64,000 nt of DNA from Candidatus Hydrogenedentota bacterium (GCA_016791475.1 JAEUWI010000028.1:1-64000), one strand, 5' to 3'. Counted from the first letter of the stretch, positions 15,701 to 25,167 are shown. A program made the numbers and translations. The notes: generated by a model from the letters alone, not told the origin.

Positions 15701-17697
15701 ACATGTTTGCGAAAGTGCTGCTCAGCCTCCTGGCCACGGCACTTGCCCCGCTGCTTCTGGTTACCTACGTCACCAATCGCACCAGTCAGGAGTCTTTGCT
15801 GGCCGTGGCGGGCGATTCGCTGGAGGCCAGTGCCGAGACCCTGGCCCAGTCGGTCGTGGTCGCCGTGGATGACGCGGTAAAGGAGTTGGTTTCCTGGTCC
15901 GAGCTCGACATGCTGCAGGTCGGCGTATTCATGGGAGACGACCAGAATCTGAAACTGGCGGAGTTGCTGGCGGACCAGCAGCAGCGAAGCGATTTCTCCG
16001 AGATCTGGTGCACGGATCTGGCCGGCAGAATCGTGGCGTCGAGCAACTACACTCGGATCGACACCACGATGAGCGGCTATGAGCCACTGCGGCGGGCTTC
16101 GAGAGAACACCCCTTCATAGGCGAGATCGAGCCGTCGATCCTGCCCGACGGGGAGCCGGTCCGGGAAATCATCATGGCCAGCCCGATCCTGGGGGATTTC
16201 GACGGCGAGACGGTGATAGGCACTATTGTGGGCTCCTTCAACTGGGACAAGGCCAGTAGCCGCAGTGTTCGCCAAAGCCGGTCCGCGGTCGAACGGGGGA
16301 TCCGACTCTATCTTGCCGACGAGCAGGCATCCTTTGTGGCCGCGCTGGAGGACAACGATTCGATATTTGAATTGCTGGCGGCGGAGTATCCCGCGCTGGC
16401 GCGCCAGGTGTCCGCGAATGGCGGGCGTGCCCACGCCCTTTCGGACGGCACTCTCGACGGCTCGCGGCAGGTCCTGGCGGCGGTGAAGGTTCGCGGAATT
16501 CTGTCGGGCATGGTGCTGGACGGCGTGGCGATCGCGCCGGAGGCGCTGGTACTTCAGCCGGCGCGGCAGTTGACGGCCTTCACGTTGGCCACCTGCGCGG
16601 CGGCGGCGGCGGGCATCTTCGTGCTGGCGCTGATTCTCAGCCGCAATATCAGCCGGCCCCTGACGGCCCTGGCCGCCACGGCGCAGCAGATTGCCGAGGG
16701 CGATCTGGATCGGTCGCCGCCCCGGGTCGCCGGCGTGGAGACGCGCCGCCTCGCCGCGGGCCTGGACACGATGCGCCTGAGTCTGAAACGCCAGATTGAC
16801 ACGCTGGACTCTTCGGTGCGCGAGCGGACCGCCCAGTTGGAGGCTTCGGTGCGGCAGTTGCAGGGCGAGATCCGGGCGCGCGAAGAGGCCCAGCGCCAGG
16901 CCTCGCTGCGGGAGCAGCAACTGCGCCAGGCCGACAAGATGGTGTCTCTCGGGATTCTGGTCTCCGGTGTGGCCCACGAAATAAACAATCCCAACGGCTT
17001 GATCGCCTTGAATCTCGGGCTGCTTGCCGAAGTATGGGAGAAGGCCCTCCCCGTGCTGGACACGTACTACAGGGAACACGGCGATTTCAGTCTCGGGCCC
17101 ATGAACTATTCCGAACTGCGCGATCAGCTTCCCCTGATGCTGGCCGATGCCGCCGCGGGCTCGGAACGGATCAAGGCGATTGTGGATGACCTCAAGGGCT
17201 TCTCCCGCCAGTCGGAAGAGCGGTTGGACGATCCCGTCGACGTGAACCAGGTGGTCCAGTCGTCGGTCAATCTGGTATCCAGCCACCTGAAAAAGGCCAC
17301 ACGCCATCTGAGTGTTGTCCTGGCGCGGGACCTGCCGAGTGTGTATGGAAACGGACGGCGTCTGGAGCAGGTGGTGATCAATCTGCTGCTGAACAGTTGC
17401 GACGCCCTTGATTCGCCCGAGGGCGGGATTCGCATTTCCACGGGCACCGGCAGTGATGGCCGCGTGGCCATCGAGGTGGCCGACACGGGCCGGGGTATCG
17501 CGGAAGAGGATATGCCGCGCATTACCGATCCCTTCTTTACGACCCGGCGCACCGCGGGCGGCACCGGTCTTGGACTCTCCATCTCGGCCGGAATCATCGA
17601 GGAGCATGGCGGCGAGCTTGTTTTTGAATCGAAACAGGGTGCGGGAACGACCGCACGCATCTTGCTGCCAACGGGCGGCAGGGGAGAACGAAATTGA
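15697..17697 (+). CDS. Membrane sensor histidine kinase (Cache-like sensor, HAMP, HisKA, HATPase)
   Basis: Two membrane helices (about residues 5-24 and 290-313) enclose a periplasmic Cache-like sensor (IWCTDLAGRIVASSN). A HAMP linker (SRNISRPLTALAATAQQI) and a coiled coil follow. The phosphoacceptor is His427 in GVAHEINNPNG. The ATP-binding domain shows the N box (VINLLLNSCDAL), G1 (DTGRGI) and G2 (GGTGLGLSIS). The NNP after the His-Glu is typical of kinases paired with NtrC-type regulators. It is translationally coupled to the binding-protein gene upstream and to the response regulator downstream (four-base overlaps on both sides). Confidence 0.95.
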   Translation: MNMFAKVLLSLLATALAPLLLVTYVTNRTSQESLLAVAGDSLEASAETLAQSVVVAVDDAVKELVSWSELDMLQVGVFMGDDQNLKLAELLADQQQRSDFSEIWCTDLAGRIVASSNYTRIDTTMSGYEPLRRASREHPFIGEIEPSILPDGEPVREIIMASPILGDFDGETVIGTIVGSFNWDKASSRSVRQSRSAVERGIRLYLADEQASFVAALEDNDSIFELLAAEYPALARQVSANGGRAHALSDGTLDGSRQVLAAVKVRGILSGMVLDGVAIAPEALVLQPARQLTAFTLATCAAAAAGIFVLALILSRNISRPLTALAATAQQIAEGDLDRSPPRVAGVETRRLAAGLDTMRLSLKRQIDTLDSSVRERTAQLEASVRQLQGEIRAREEAQRQASLREQQLRQADKMVSLGILVSGVAHEINNPNGLIALNLGLLAEVWEKALPVLDTYYREHGDFSLGPMNYSELRDQLPLMLADAAAGSERIKAIVDDLKGFSRQSEERLDDPVDVNQVVQSSVNLVSSHLKKATRHLSVVLARDLPSVYGNGRRLEQVVINLLLNSCDALDSPEGGIRISTGTGSDGRVAIEVADTGRGIAEEDMPRITDPFFTTRRTAGGTGLGLSISAGIIEEHGGELVFESKQGAGTTARILLPTGGRGERN

Positions 17698-19097
17698 CCG
17701 CGGCGCGACACCTGGCGGAACCCGTATTGCTGATTGACGACGAGGAGGCTTGGCTGCGCAGTTTCAGCATGACCCTTCGCGCGGCCGGTATTTCCAATGT
17801 CCACACCTGCTCCGACAGCCGGGAGGGGCGTGCCCGGGCGGTGGAGCTTTCCGCAGCCCTGGTGATCCTCGATCTCACAATGCCGCACCTTTCCGGGGTG
17901 GAGGTACTCCGGGAACTCGCCGAGGCGTGCCCCGAGGTTCCTGTGGTGATGCTTACGGGCGTCAACGATGTGGGTTCGGCTGTCGCGTGCATGCGCGAGG
18001 GCGCCTTTGATTACTATGTGAAGACCACGGAGACCGAGCGGCTTGTCAGCGGGGTGAAACGGGCCCTGGAGCTCCAGCAGCTCCGGCGCGAGAACTTGCG
18101 CCTGAAAGAAAGCGTGCTGGACGACGCCCTGGCCCACCCCGAAGCCTTCGAGGGCATTGTGACGGCGTCCCAGCGGGTCTGGGGTATCTTCAAGTATCTG
18201 GAGGCCGTGTCCGCATCGCCCATGGCCGTATTGATTGCCGGGGAAACGGGCGTGGGCAAGGAACTCTTTGCGCAGGCCGTTCACCGCGTCAGCGGCCGGG
18301 GTGGGCGCTTCGTTCCGGTGAATGCGGCGGGTCTTGAAGATCAGGCCTTTTCCGATACGCTCTTTGGCCATGTGAAAGGCGCCTTCACCGGCGCGGATTC
18401 GGCCCGGCCCGGCCTCATCGAGCAGGCGGCCGGCGGCACGCTCTTTCTGGACGAGATCGGTGATCTGGACAGCTCGGGGCAAATCAAATTGCTTCGGCTG
18501 CTTCAGGAAGGGGAATACTATCCGCTGGGATCGGATGTGGCCCGAAAATCGGACGCGCGCATCGTGGCGGCGACGAATCGCGATCTGAAGACGCTGAGTG
18601 ATTCCGGGACATTTCGCAAGGATCTCTATTTCCGGCTCCAGACCCATCGGGTGGTTGTTCCGCCGCTGCGCGAACGGCGGGAAGACATCGCGCCGCTGTT
18701 GGAACTGTTTCTCGACGAAGCGGCCGGCATGCTGCAGAAGAAGCGTCCCTCGGCCCCCCGGGAGCTCACCGCCCTGCTGAAGACCTATCACTTTCCGGGG
18801 AATGTGCGGGAGTTGCGCTCCATGGTGGTGGACGCCGTGACCCATCACCCCGGCGGCATTCTTTCCATGGCGCGCTTCAAGGAGCACCTGCAACAGTTTG
18901 CGCCGTTGCAGGATCCGGCGCCGCGTCCCGGCGCGGGTGTAACGTTTGGGGAGGTCCTGCCCACCATGAAAGAAAACACGGAATTGCTCATTGAAGAAGC
19001 GCTGCGACGGGCCGATGGCAATCAGGCGATAGCCGCCGAGATGCTGGGTATTTCGCGTCAGGCGCTCAACAAGCGCTTGAAGCAGTCGGGCGAATAG
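17694..19097 (+). CDS. Sigma-54-dependent response regulator, NtrC family
   Basis: A receiver domain (phosphorylated Asp60 in ILDLTMPH) is followed by a sigma-54 AAA+ domain with Walker A GETGVGKE (about 183-190), the sigma-54 contact loop GAFTGA, Walker B TLFLDEIGDL and an arginine-finger helix region (FRKDLYFRL). A Fis-type helix-turn-helix ends the chain (NQAIAAEMLGISRQALNKRL). It partners the kinase with which it overlaps. The start is TTG at 17694, coupled to the kinase stop; no ATG with a ribosome site precedes the receiver. All residues needed for sigma-54 activation look intact. Confidence 0.95.
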   Translation: MTAARHLAEPVLLIDDEEAWLRSFSMTLRAAGISNVHTCSDSREGRARAVELSAALVILDLTMPHLSGVEVLRELAEACPEVPVVMLTGVNDVGSAVACMREGAFDYYVKTTETERLVSGVKRALELQQLRRENLRLKESVLDDALAHPEAFEGIVTASQRVWGIFKYLEAVSASPMAVLIAGETGVGKELFAQAVHRVSGRGGRFVPVNAAGLEDQAFSDTLFGHVKGAFTGADSARPGLIEQAAGGTLFLDEIGDLDSSGQIKLLRLLQEGEYYPLGSDVARKSDARIVAATNRDLKTLSDSGTFRKDLYFRLQTHRVVVPPLRERREDIAPLLELFLDEAAGMLQKKRPSAPRELTALLKTYHFPGNVRELRSMVVDAVTHHPGGILSMARFKEHLQQFAPLQDPAPRPGAGVTFGEVLPTMKENTELLIEEALRRADGNQAIAAEMLGISRQALNKRLKQSGE

Positions 19098-19111
19098 GAC
19101 GGATCCGAGAT

Positions 19112-19465
19112 TTCTAACCACGAGGAGCCTGAAGCCGCCGCTTGGCGAGATCTGAGAAAGTGGAACCGCAAATTCACGCGAATTTTCGCAAATTGTTGAA
19201 GAGGGAAACGAAAGAGATCTGAACCGCGAATGAACGCGGATATTTGGTTGCGTATCGTGCACCGGGCTTTAAAAAGCGGCGCTTAACATGTTCGTTCCGT
19301 GGAATTCCGTGTTTTCCGTGGTCAAAAAAACACTGACCACGGAAGGGCACGGAAGTAAGCAATGCTCAAATCAGCATAGTCTAAGCCCTGTACACCCCGG
19401 ATAAAACCAACTATTCTCGACCCGAGGAAGAATGTGCGCTAATTTGCGTTAATTTGCGGTTCGAT
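19112..19465. repeat. Nested inverted pairs of iterated ACCACGGAA / AACCGCAAATT repeats
   Basis: An outer pair: GAACCGCAAATTCACGCGAA at 19163-19182 with its continuation to about 19195, facing the reverse-complement type TGTGCGCTAATTTGCGTTAA continuing to GCGGTTC at about 19434-19462. An inner pair around 19303-19321 (TTCCGTGTTTTCCGTGG) and 19336-19354 (ACCACGGAAGGGCACGG) faces across about 13 bases. Extra degenerate copies lie at 19115-19130 and 19219-19240. The region lies between the end of the response-regulator gene and the sialidase gene. No gene is recognised in it. Confidence 0.65.
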
Positions 19466-19600
19466 CTCTCTTTGAGCGTCATAGCCAACTTATGTGTTTC
19501 CGATGTGGAAGCCTTGTTGGGCCCCGATTGGAATAGAAACGGAACACCCCATTTCATGGTAGTATTCAAAAAATTAGTTGCAAGGCAAAAGGGGATTGCT

Positions 19601-20722
19601 GTGGCGTTCAAGAAAACGACAGTTCAGTTTATTCAGTGCCTCGCCTTGACCAGCCTGGCCCTTTGGGCCGCGTGCTGTCCGGCGGAGGAGTTGGCCGCCA
19701 CGACCGTGTTCAGATCGGGTACGGAGGGTTACCACACTTTCCGCATTCCCGCCCTCATTCGCACACCGGGCCGGCTTATTGCCTTTTGCGAGGGGCGTCT
19801 GAATGATCGCAGCGATTCCGGTGAGATCGATCTGGTGATGAAATACAGCGTGGATGAGGGCGTCACGTGGTCGCCCCTTGCCGTCGTGGCGCATGACGCC
19901 GGTTTTACCTGCGGGAATCCCGCGCCGGTGTACGACGGGCGATCGGGGAAGCTGGTGCTGGTGTGGACGAAGAATCTTGCTTCCGCGAGGGAAAATCGAA
20001 TCCTTACCGGGGAGGATCCGCCCAGGACGGTCTGGGTGATGGACAGCCGCGACGAGGGCGCGACCTGGAGCGCGCCGGTGGAGATCAGCGCGACGGCGAG
20101 CAAACCGGAATGGCGGTGGTACGCCACGGGGCCGTGCCACGCGATTCAACTGAAGTCGGGCCGATTGCTGGTGCCCGCCAACCACTCGCTGGGGCCAGAA
20201 TTTACCGGGTGGCACTCCCATGTTATCTTCAGCGATGACGGGGGCACGACCTGGGCCATCGGCGGCATACACGAGGGCTTTACCAACGAGTCTACAGTCG
20301 CCGAATTGCCGGATGGGCGCGTTTACCAGAACATGCGGAGTTATACCGGGGAGAATCGACGTCGTGTATCCTACAGTGAGGATGGCGGACTAACATGGTC
20401 GGCGGATCGGAGCGATCCCGCGCTGGTCGAGCCGGTTTGCCAGGCGAGCGCATTGAGCGACGGCGTTCGTCCTCTGTTACTGTTCTCCAATCCGGCCAGT
20501 GCGAGTCGGGAGAAGATGACCGTGCGCGCGAGCGGCGATGGCGGTGCGACGTGGCCCAATGCGGTTGAGCTGTACGCCGGGCCGAGCGCCTACTCCGATC
20601 TTGCTTTCTTGAATGAAACGACGGTGGCCTGCGTCTATGAGCGGGGCACGCAAAGCGCCTATGAAGAAATTGTGGTAACCCGGATTCCGCTGGACCGGCT
20701 GGCGCCGGAAGCGATCCGATAG
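19601..20722 (+). CDS. Exo-alpha-sialidase (neuraminidase), exported
   Basis: It cleaves terminal sialic acids from glycoconjugates, probably in the periplasm or outside the cell. The mature part begins with the FRIP motif (YHTFRIPALIRT), which supplies one of the arginines binding the carboxylate, and carries five canonical Asp boxes SxDxGxxW: SVDEGVTW, SRDEGATW, SDDGGTTW, SEDGGLTW and SGDGGATW. These define a six-blade sialidase propeller (GH33-like). A signal peptide (ALTSLALWAACCPAEE) precedes it; LWAAC could be a lipobox. I chose GTG at 19601 because of the AAGGGGAT site just upstream; the frame is open further upstream, through repeat-flanking DNA. Confidence 0.9.
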   Translation: MAFKKTTVQFIQCLALTSLALWAACCPAEELAATTVFRSGTEGYHTFRIPALIRTPGRLIAFCEGRLNDRSDSGEIDLVMKYSVDEGVTWSPLAVVAHDAGFTCGNPAPVYDGRSGKLVLVWTKNLASARENRILTGEDPPRTVWVMDSRDEGATWSAPVEISATASKPEWRWYATGPCHAIQLKSGRLLVPANHSLGPEFTGWHSHVIFSDDGGTTWAIGGIHEGFTNESTVAELPDGRVYQNMRSYTGENRRRVSYSEDGGLTWSADRSDPALVEPVCQASALSDGVRPLLLFSNPASASREKMTVRASGDGGATWPNAVELYAGPSAYSDLAFLNETTVACVYERGTQSAYEEIVVTRIPLDRLAPEAIR

Positions 20723-20762
20723 AAGCGCGGGGCCCGCGTGGCCCGCAAGGAGAAGATATCGT

Positions 20763-22262
20763 ATGCATCGATTATTAATCGGGGCGGCTTTGTGCGCCCT
20801 GGCGCTGAGTGCGGTCGCGGAGTTTGCCGACTACCGGTTTATTCCGCCCGCGAAGGCCCTGTCCGATGGCGAGTCCGATGCCGTGGCGGCCGGGGCCGCC
20901 GCCGCGTGGAATGCCGACTTGGTGCCCCAATACCAGATCGATGACTTCGCGGGACAAACCGAAGCACTGAAGTCGGCCGTGGAAACGCCCGCGCTTCAGG
21001 TCGGCTCGGGCGCGATACTCGGCTGGGCCTCCGCGGACCTTTTCGAGGCTCAGGTCGCGCAGGATGGCCTGAATATCTGGCGGTCCTCCATCACCTCGGT
21101 GGATGCCTCCGCACTCCGGCTCCGGGTCAACCTGGCCCGCCTTCACCCGGACGACGAGGTTTGGCTGGTGGACCTCTCGGCGCCCCACGCCTTTGGCCCC
21201 TTCACGCTGGCCAACACGAGCAGCAACGGCCGTTGGTTGCCCACGACGATGGGCGACACGGTGATCGTGGAGCTTCGCTCACCCCGGAAGATCATGCCGG
21301 ACATTACGCTGGAGATGCTTTCCCACTATTTCAGCAGCCCGGCAACGAAGCAACTGGATTGTCCCCTTTCGGCGGACTGCACCGACAACACGTCCCTTCA
21401 GGAGGTGAGCGCGGGTATCGGGCGCATGACCGTTACGGACGAAGACGGCACCTCCTTTCTCTGTTCCGGCGCCCTGCTGAATAACGCGGCGACGGATGTG
21501 GCCGAAGGGCTCTTCCTGACGGCGGATCACTGCTTTCAGGGCACGAGCGACACCATCTTTGCGGATGGCGTAGAGGTGATCTGGGACCTGCGCACGAACG
21601 GCTGCCCCGGGACCGAACCGAGTGCGGGTACGATCGCGGGATTGCCCCGCAGCACGGGCACGGCTTTCCTGCGCAACAGCACGGCGCTGGATGGCATGCT
21701 CCTGCGGCTGGACACGGTGCCCGTGGGCACGCGCGGTCGCGCCTATCTCGGCTGGGACACGCGTGCGCCCCGCATCGGCGATGGCGCGGTGGGCCTTCAC
21801 CATCCCGACGGCACGGCAATGAAAGAGAGTATAGGCCGCGTAAACGAGATCAATCTGGACACCCGTTTTGGCGACTTGCAGACCACGCTGTCGTGGGATG
21901 AAGGGCTCACCGAGGGCGGTTCTTCCGGTTCGCCCGTCATGTTCGACGATGCGAACTTCCGGGTCTTCGGCATGCTCAGCAACGGCAATTTTCAGGCCTG
22001 TGGTATTTCGAACGCGCGACTGGATCAGTATTCATCCTTCCGTGAGTTCTTCGCACTGGCGGGCGGCTTCCTGACCCTGGCCACACCGCCGGATGACGGG
22101 AGTGACTTTTATTCGCGCAATGGCTCGCCGCGCGGCGCTGGAAGCTCCGGTTGCGTCTTCGAGGCCCAGTCCATCGAGAAGTCCTCGGGAAACATTTTAG
22201 TATCGGGGCTGGCGCTCCTGACGCTCGCGGCCATGGGCGCGCTGGGTCGCTGGAAGGCGTAG
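20763..22262 (+). CDS. Secreted trypsin-like serine protease with C-terminal membrane-anchor tail
   Basis: A signal peptide (LLIGAALCALALSAVA) is followed by an uncharacterised N-terminal domain (to about 215) and a chymotrypsin-fold domain with a full triad: His256 in FLTADHCF, Asp310 in STALDGMLL and Ser388 in EGGSSGSPV. The pattern resembles lysyl-endopeptidase-type proteases. The end has GSSGCVFE, a linker, one hydrophobic helix (ILVSGLALLTLAAMGAL) and GRWKA, a tripartite sorting tail like those of CTERM-type surface proteins. It sits 40 bases after the sialidase, probably in the same transcript, with AAGGAG before its ATG. Confidence 0.88.
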   Translation: MHRLLIGAALCALALSAVAEFADYRFIPPAKALSDGESDAVAAGAAAAWNADLVPQYQIDDFAGQTEALKSAVETPALQVGSGAILGWASADLFEAQVAQDGLNIWRSSITSVDASALRLRVNLARLHPDDEVWLVDLSAPHAFGPFTLANTSSNGRWLPTTMGDTVIVELRSPRKIMPDITLEMLSHYFSSPATKQLDCPLSADCTDNTSLQEVSAGIGRMTVTDEDGTSFLCSGALLNNAATDVAEGLFLTADHCFQGTSDTIFADGVEVIWDLRTNGCPGTEPSAGTIAGLPRSTGTAFLRNSTALDGMLLRLDTVPVGTRGRAYLGWDTRAPRIGDGAVGLHHPDGTAMKESIGRVNEINLDTRFGDLQTTLSWDEGLTEGGSSGSPVMFDDANFRVFGMLSNGNFQACGISNARLDQYSSFREFFALAGGFLTLATPPDDGSDFYSRNGSPRGAGSSGCVFEAQSIEKSSGNILVSGLALLTLAAMGALGRWKA

Positions 22263-22296
22263 CGCCGGATTCGCAACGTGTCGATCCAAATAGAAT

Positions 22297-22326
22297 CGGC
22301 CCGGATGGTTGTCGCCATCCGGGCCG
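22297..22326 (-). terminator. Rho-independent terminator of the pilin-like gene
   Basis: A perfect 12-bp stem, CGGCCCGGATGG with CCATCCGGGCCG, encloses a six-base loop. Read on the minus strand it is followed by ATTCTATTT, a T-rich tract. It lies between two convergent genes and could block read-through both ways. Confidence 0.85.
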
Positions 22327-22353
22327 CGCTGTACTCGGGAAGGGGTGGGGGGT

Positions 22354-23241
22354 TTACACGCCGTTGAAGGGGCGATTGTAGCGGCCAAAGGTACGGGCGC
22401 TGTCCTCGGTCATGGGGAACTTCTCATCCGGGTACTTGAGGAAGTTGACGTGTCCATCCAGGTAAAGCACGTTGCCACCGCCGGGGATGTGGTTGAAGTC
22501 GATGGTGTTGGTGGTGACGTGGTCCCACATGACGGCCACATTGCTCTGGGCCTTCGCGCTGCCGCCGGGATTGTTGATATCGGTAATGAGGAAGCGTTCG
22601 ACGCCCTCGCGGAGACGGAGCATCACGTTGCTGCCCCCGGCCTGGGTGCCGGCATAGGCGGCGGGAACGGTGAAGTCGTTGTCGCTCTGGGCTCCGAGCG
22701 TAGTGACGTTGGCCTGGGCCAGCGCGCCCAGGGGGGTGCTCGAATTGATTTCGGCTTCCGAGAAACGACCGCCCACGTCCGAGCCCACCGTGCCGACCAG
22801 GGGGCCGAGGAGGTTCACGTCCTCCGTGAAGAGCCAGCCAATATAATCATAGGGCTCCTTGGCGAACTCGCAGGGATCCACGCGACCGTTGCCATCGGCG
22901 TCGTAGCGATCCACGGCGTCCACATCCTTGCCCCAGGACGGGCAGAAGACGACCTGCGCGTCGGTCAGGTATTCGGGCATGAGCTGGGTGCCGTCGAAGA
23001 TCATGGTGTCGCTGAGGGTCCCGTTGCAGTTGAAGGTCTTGCGGCGGGGGAACTTCTCGCCGTCGGATTCGTTGGCGTACATTTTGAAGATGACGCCCAA
23101 CTGCTTGAGGTTGTTCTGGCAGGAAGCGCGCCGTGCGGCCTCCCGTGCGCGGGCCAGGGCAGGAAGCAGGATGGCGGCGAGGATGCCGATGATGGCGATA
23201 ACGACGAGGAGTTCGATGAGGGTGAAGCCACGTTTCTTCAT
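22354..23241 (-). CDS. Type IV pilin-like / DUF1559-type protein with prepilin N-terminus
   Basis: The N-terminus [20 protein letters not shown] is a textbook prepilin signal: cleavage after Gly, N-methylated Phe, Glu5, and a long hydrophobic helix. It is followed by [20 protein letters not shown], seen in the large prepilin-like families expanded in Planctomycetes and related phyla. The C-terminal half carries the H-x-type tail ([20 protein letters not shown]). It should be processed by a prepilin peptidase and form a pseudopilus or surface fibre; none of the assembly genes is nearby. Length 295. It has its own promoter and terminator. Confidence 0.92.
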   Translation of the reverse strand: MKKRGFTLIELLVVIAIIGILAAILLPALARAREAARRASCQNNLKQLGVIFKMYANESDGEKFPRRKTFNCNGTLSDTMIFDGTQLMPEYLTDAQVVFCPSWGKDVDAVDRYDADGNGRVDPCEFAKEPYDYIGWLFTEDVNLLGPLVGTVGSDVGGRFSEAEINSSTPLGALAQANVTTLGAQSDNDFTVPAAYAGTQAGGSNVMLRLREGVERFLITDINNPGGSAKAQSNVAVMWDHVTTNTIDFNHIPGGGNVLYLDGHVNFLKYPDEKFPMTEDSARTFGRYNRPFNGV

Positions 23242-23382
23242 GATTTAAGTCCTTTCAATTGAATGGATTAAAGATGGTGTACCGGCGGCGTTGCCGCGTT
23301 GGGTTAGAACTGCTGTATACGCCGGAAGCCATTCCCACGACTGGCTGAATTAATGAGAGGCGGTGCAGAATAATGTTTAGTA

Positions 23383-23411
23383 AGTATAACATAAGGCTGA
23401 TAGCTATGCAA
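23383..23411 (-). promoter_or_regulatory. Extended -10 promoter for the pilin-like gene
   Basis: On the minus strand TTGCAT (23411-23406) is followed after 17 bases by TATACT (23388-23383), with TG one base upstream of the -10 (extended -10). The transcript would have about 135 bases of leader. The surrounding DNA is notably AT-rich for this genome. Confidence 0.6.
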
Positions 23412-23538
23412 GGGTTTTGTGTGCCACTTTTTCGCATAGTCGTGTCCACTGACGACAAGGGGGCTGATGCCCCCATGGGATCGGGACTCCCCGGCCTGCT
23501 ATGATGGAGGTCGTATTGACGTCTTTCAGGAGTACCCC

Positions 23539-25167
23539 ATGTCATTCATTCGAGAGCATAAGATATTCAGCGCCTGCATGATCCTTATTCTGGTGGGCGC
23601 TGTCTGGTTTCGCGGTCGCCTCAAGGGGCAGTATCCCGACTATGAGTTGAATCTGCAGGTGCCGGACCATACGCAAGTGGCGGTCGCGCCCGAGGGACTT
23701 CAGGTGGGGGTGGGGATGGAGGAAATCAGTCCGGATTTCGCCCTGTACGACGACTGGGTGGACGTGAACGAAAACAGCAAATACGACGAGGGGACGGATA
23801 CCTTTACGGACCGCAACGGGAACGGCGAGTTTGACGCCGTTTGGATGGCGGGATTCAGTTCAAACCGACCGGCGAAGGGGATCAACGACACGCCGTGGAC
23901 CCGGGCCATTGCCTTGCGCAACAACGGCGTAACGCTGGTGCTGGTTACCATTGACAGCGTCGGCATTTTCCAGAACGATTTCATTGCGGTGCGCGAGTCG
24001 GTGAGCAAGGACCTGGGTATCGACCATATCTTGTTTTCCAGCAGCCACACCCATGAGACGCCCGACACGATGAAGATCTGGAGCGGCCCCACGCCCATCT
24101 TCGGCTACGACGAGCGCTACATGGACATGGTCCGGGAGAAGACCCGCGCGGCGGTGGAGCGCGCGGTGCTGTCGATGCGCCCGGCGGAGATGGAGTGCAC
24201 CACGGTGGAGATCGCCCCGGAGGGCTTTGTGGACGATTCCCGGAAGCCGGTGGTGATGGACAACACGATGTACCTCATGCGCTTCACGAAGAAGGACAGC
24301 GAGGACACGATCGCGACGTTTGTGAACTGGGGGAACCACCCCGAGGCGCTGGGCGGCAAGAACGGCATGATCACCTCCGACTTTCCCCACTGGCTGCGGG
24401 AGGGTGTGGAGAAGGGCGTGCCCGCGCCCAACGGCGTGGAGGGCTTTGGCGGGATGTGCCTCTTTTTTCAGGGGCAGGTGGGCGGTCTGATGACGCAGCT
24501 CCACACCACCGTACCCCACCGCGACGGGCAGCGGAGTTTCAGCGAGGCGAGCTTTGAGAAGGCCCAGGCGCTGGGCGAGAATCTAGCGATTGTGGCGTGC
24601 AACGCATTGCGCAGCGACCGCGTCTGGAAGAACGAAAATCCGCGCCTGGCCGTTTCCGCGCGGACGATCCGGGTGCCGGTCACGGGGATGTACAAATACG
24701 CCATGATGATGGGCCTTATCCACGACGGCTACAAACTCTTTCAAGGGGCGCGCACCGAGCTGAATGTGATCCGCATTGGCGGCGTGCTGCTGCTGAGCGT
24801 GCCCGGCGAAATCTATCCCGAGATCGTGGAAGGGGGCGTGGAAGCCCTGCCGGGGCGCGATTATGAGATCGAGCCGGTGGAAGTGCCGCCGCTGCGCGAT
24901 GAAATGGAGCGCAAGGCCCGCATGGCCCTGGTCATCGGCCTGGCCAATGATCAGATCGGCTATATGGTGCCCAAGTCTCAATGGGACGTGAAGGCGCCCT
25001 TTATCTACGATGGCGAAGCCCAGTACGGCGAGGAGAACTCCGGCGGACCGGACGTGGCCCCCACGATCCACCGTGAATCCATGAAGATGCTCGAAGAGAT
25101 GAACGCGGTGTTTCCCGAGCCGGCGTCCGGGGACGAACCCGCGGCCACGGGCGGCGCGGCGAGGTAG
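23539..25167 (+). CDS. Neutral/alkaline ceramidase-like membrane-anchored protein
   Basis: A single N-terminal helix (FSACMILILVGAVWF) anchors a domain resembling the N-terminal region of neutral ceramidases: VGVGMEEISPDF, VLVTIDSVGIF, the zinc-ligand-like SSSHTHETPD and FVNWGNHPEALGG, and a final LSVPGEIYPE. Neutral ceramidases hydrolyse the amide of ceramide. The usual nucleophile motif (GDVSPN) seems replaced by GQVGGLM, so the activity may differ. Two Ca-binding-like repeats (DVNENSKYDEG and DRNGNGEFDAVW) are inserted early. The start at 23539 has CAGGAG nine bases upstream. The following gene is 115 bases away. Confidence 0.8.
   Translation: MSFIREHKIFSACMILILVGAVWFRGRLKGQYPDYELNLQVPDHTQVAVAPEGLQVGVGMEEISPDFALYDDWVDVNENSKYDEGTDTFTDRNGNGEFDAVWMAGFSSNRPAKGINDTPWTRAIALRNNGVTLVLVTIDSVGIFQNDFIAVRESVSKDLGIDHILFSSSHTHETPDTMKIWSGPTPIFGYDERYMDMVREKTRAAVERAVLSMRPAEMECTTVEIAPEGFVDDSRKPVVMDNTMYLMRFTKKDSEDTIATFVNWGNHPEALGGKNGMITSDFPHWLREGVEKGVPAPNGVEGFGGMCLFFQGQVGGLMTQLHTTVPHRDGQRSFSEASFEKAQALGENLAIVACNALRSDRVWKNENPRLAVSARTIRVPVTGMYKYAMMMGLIHDGYKLFQGARTELNVIRIGGVLLLSVPGEIYPEIVEGGVEALPGRDYEIEPVEVPPLRDEMERKARMALVIGLANDQIGYMVPKSQWDVKAPFIYDGEAQYGEENSGGPDVAPTIHRESMKMLEEMNAVFPEPASGDEPAATGGAAR

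Noticed and set aside
15535-19262. Very long open frames on the minus strand (up to 712 codons) opposite the kinase and regulator genes
   Set aside because: They are antisense to clear, domain-rich genes, have no recognisable motifs and arise from high GC content in the third codon position.
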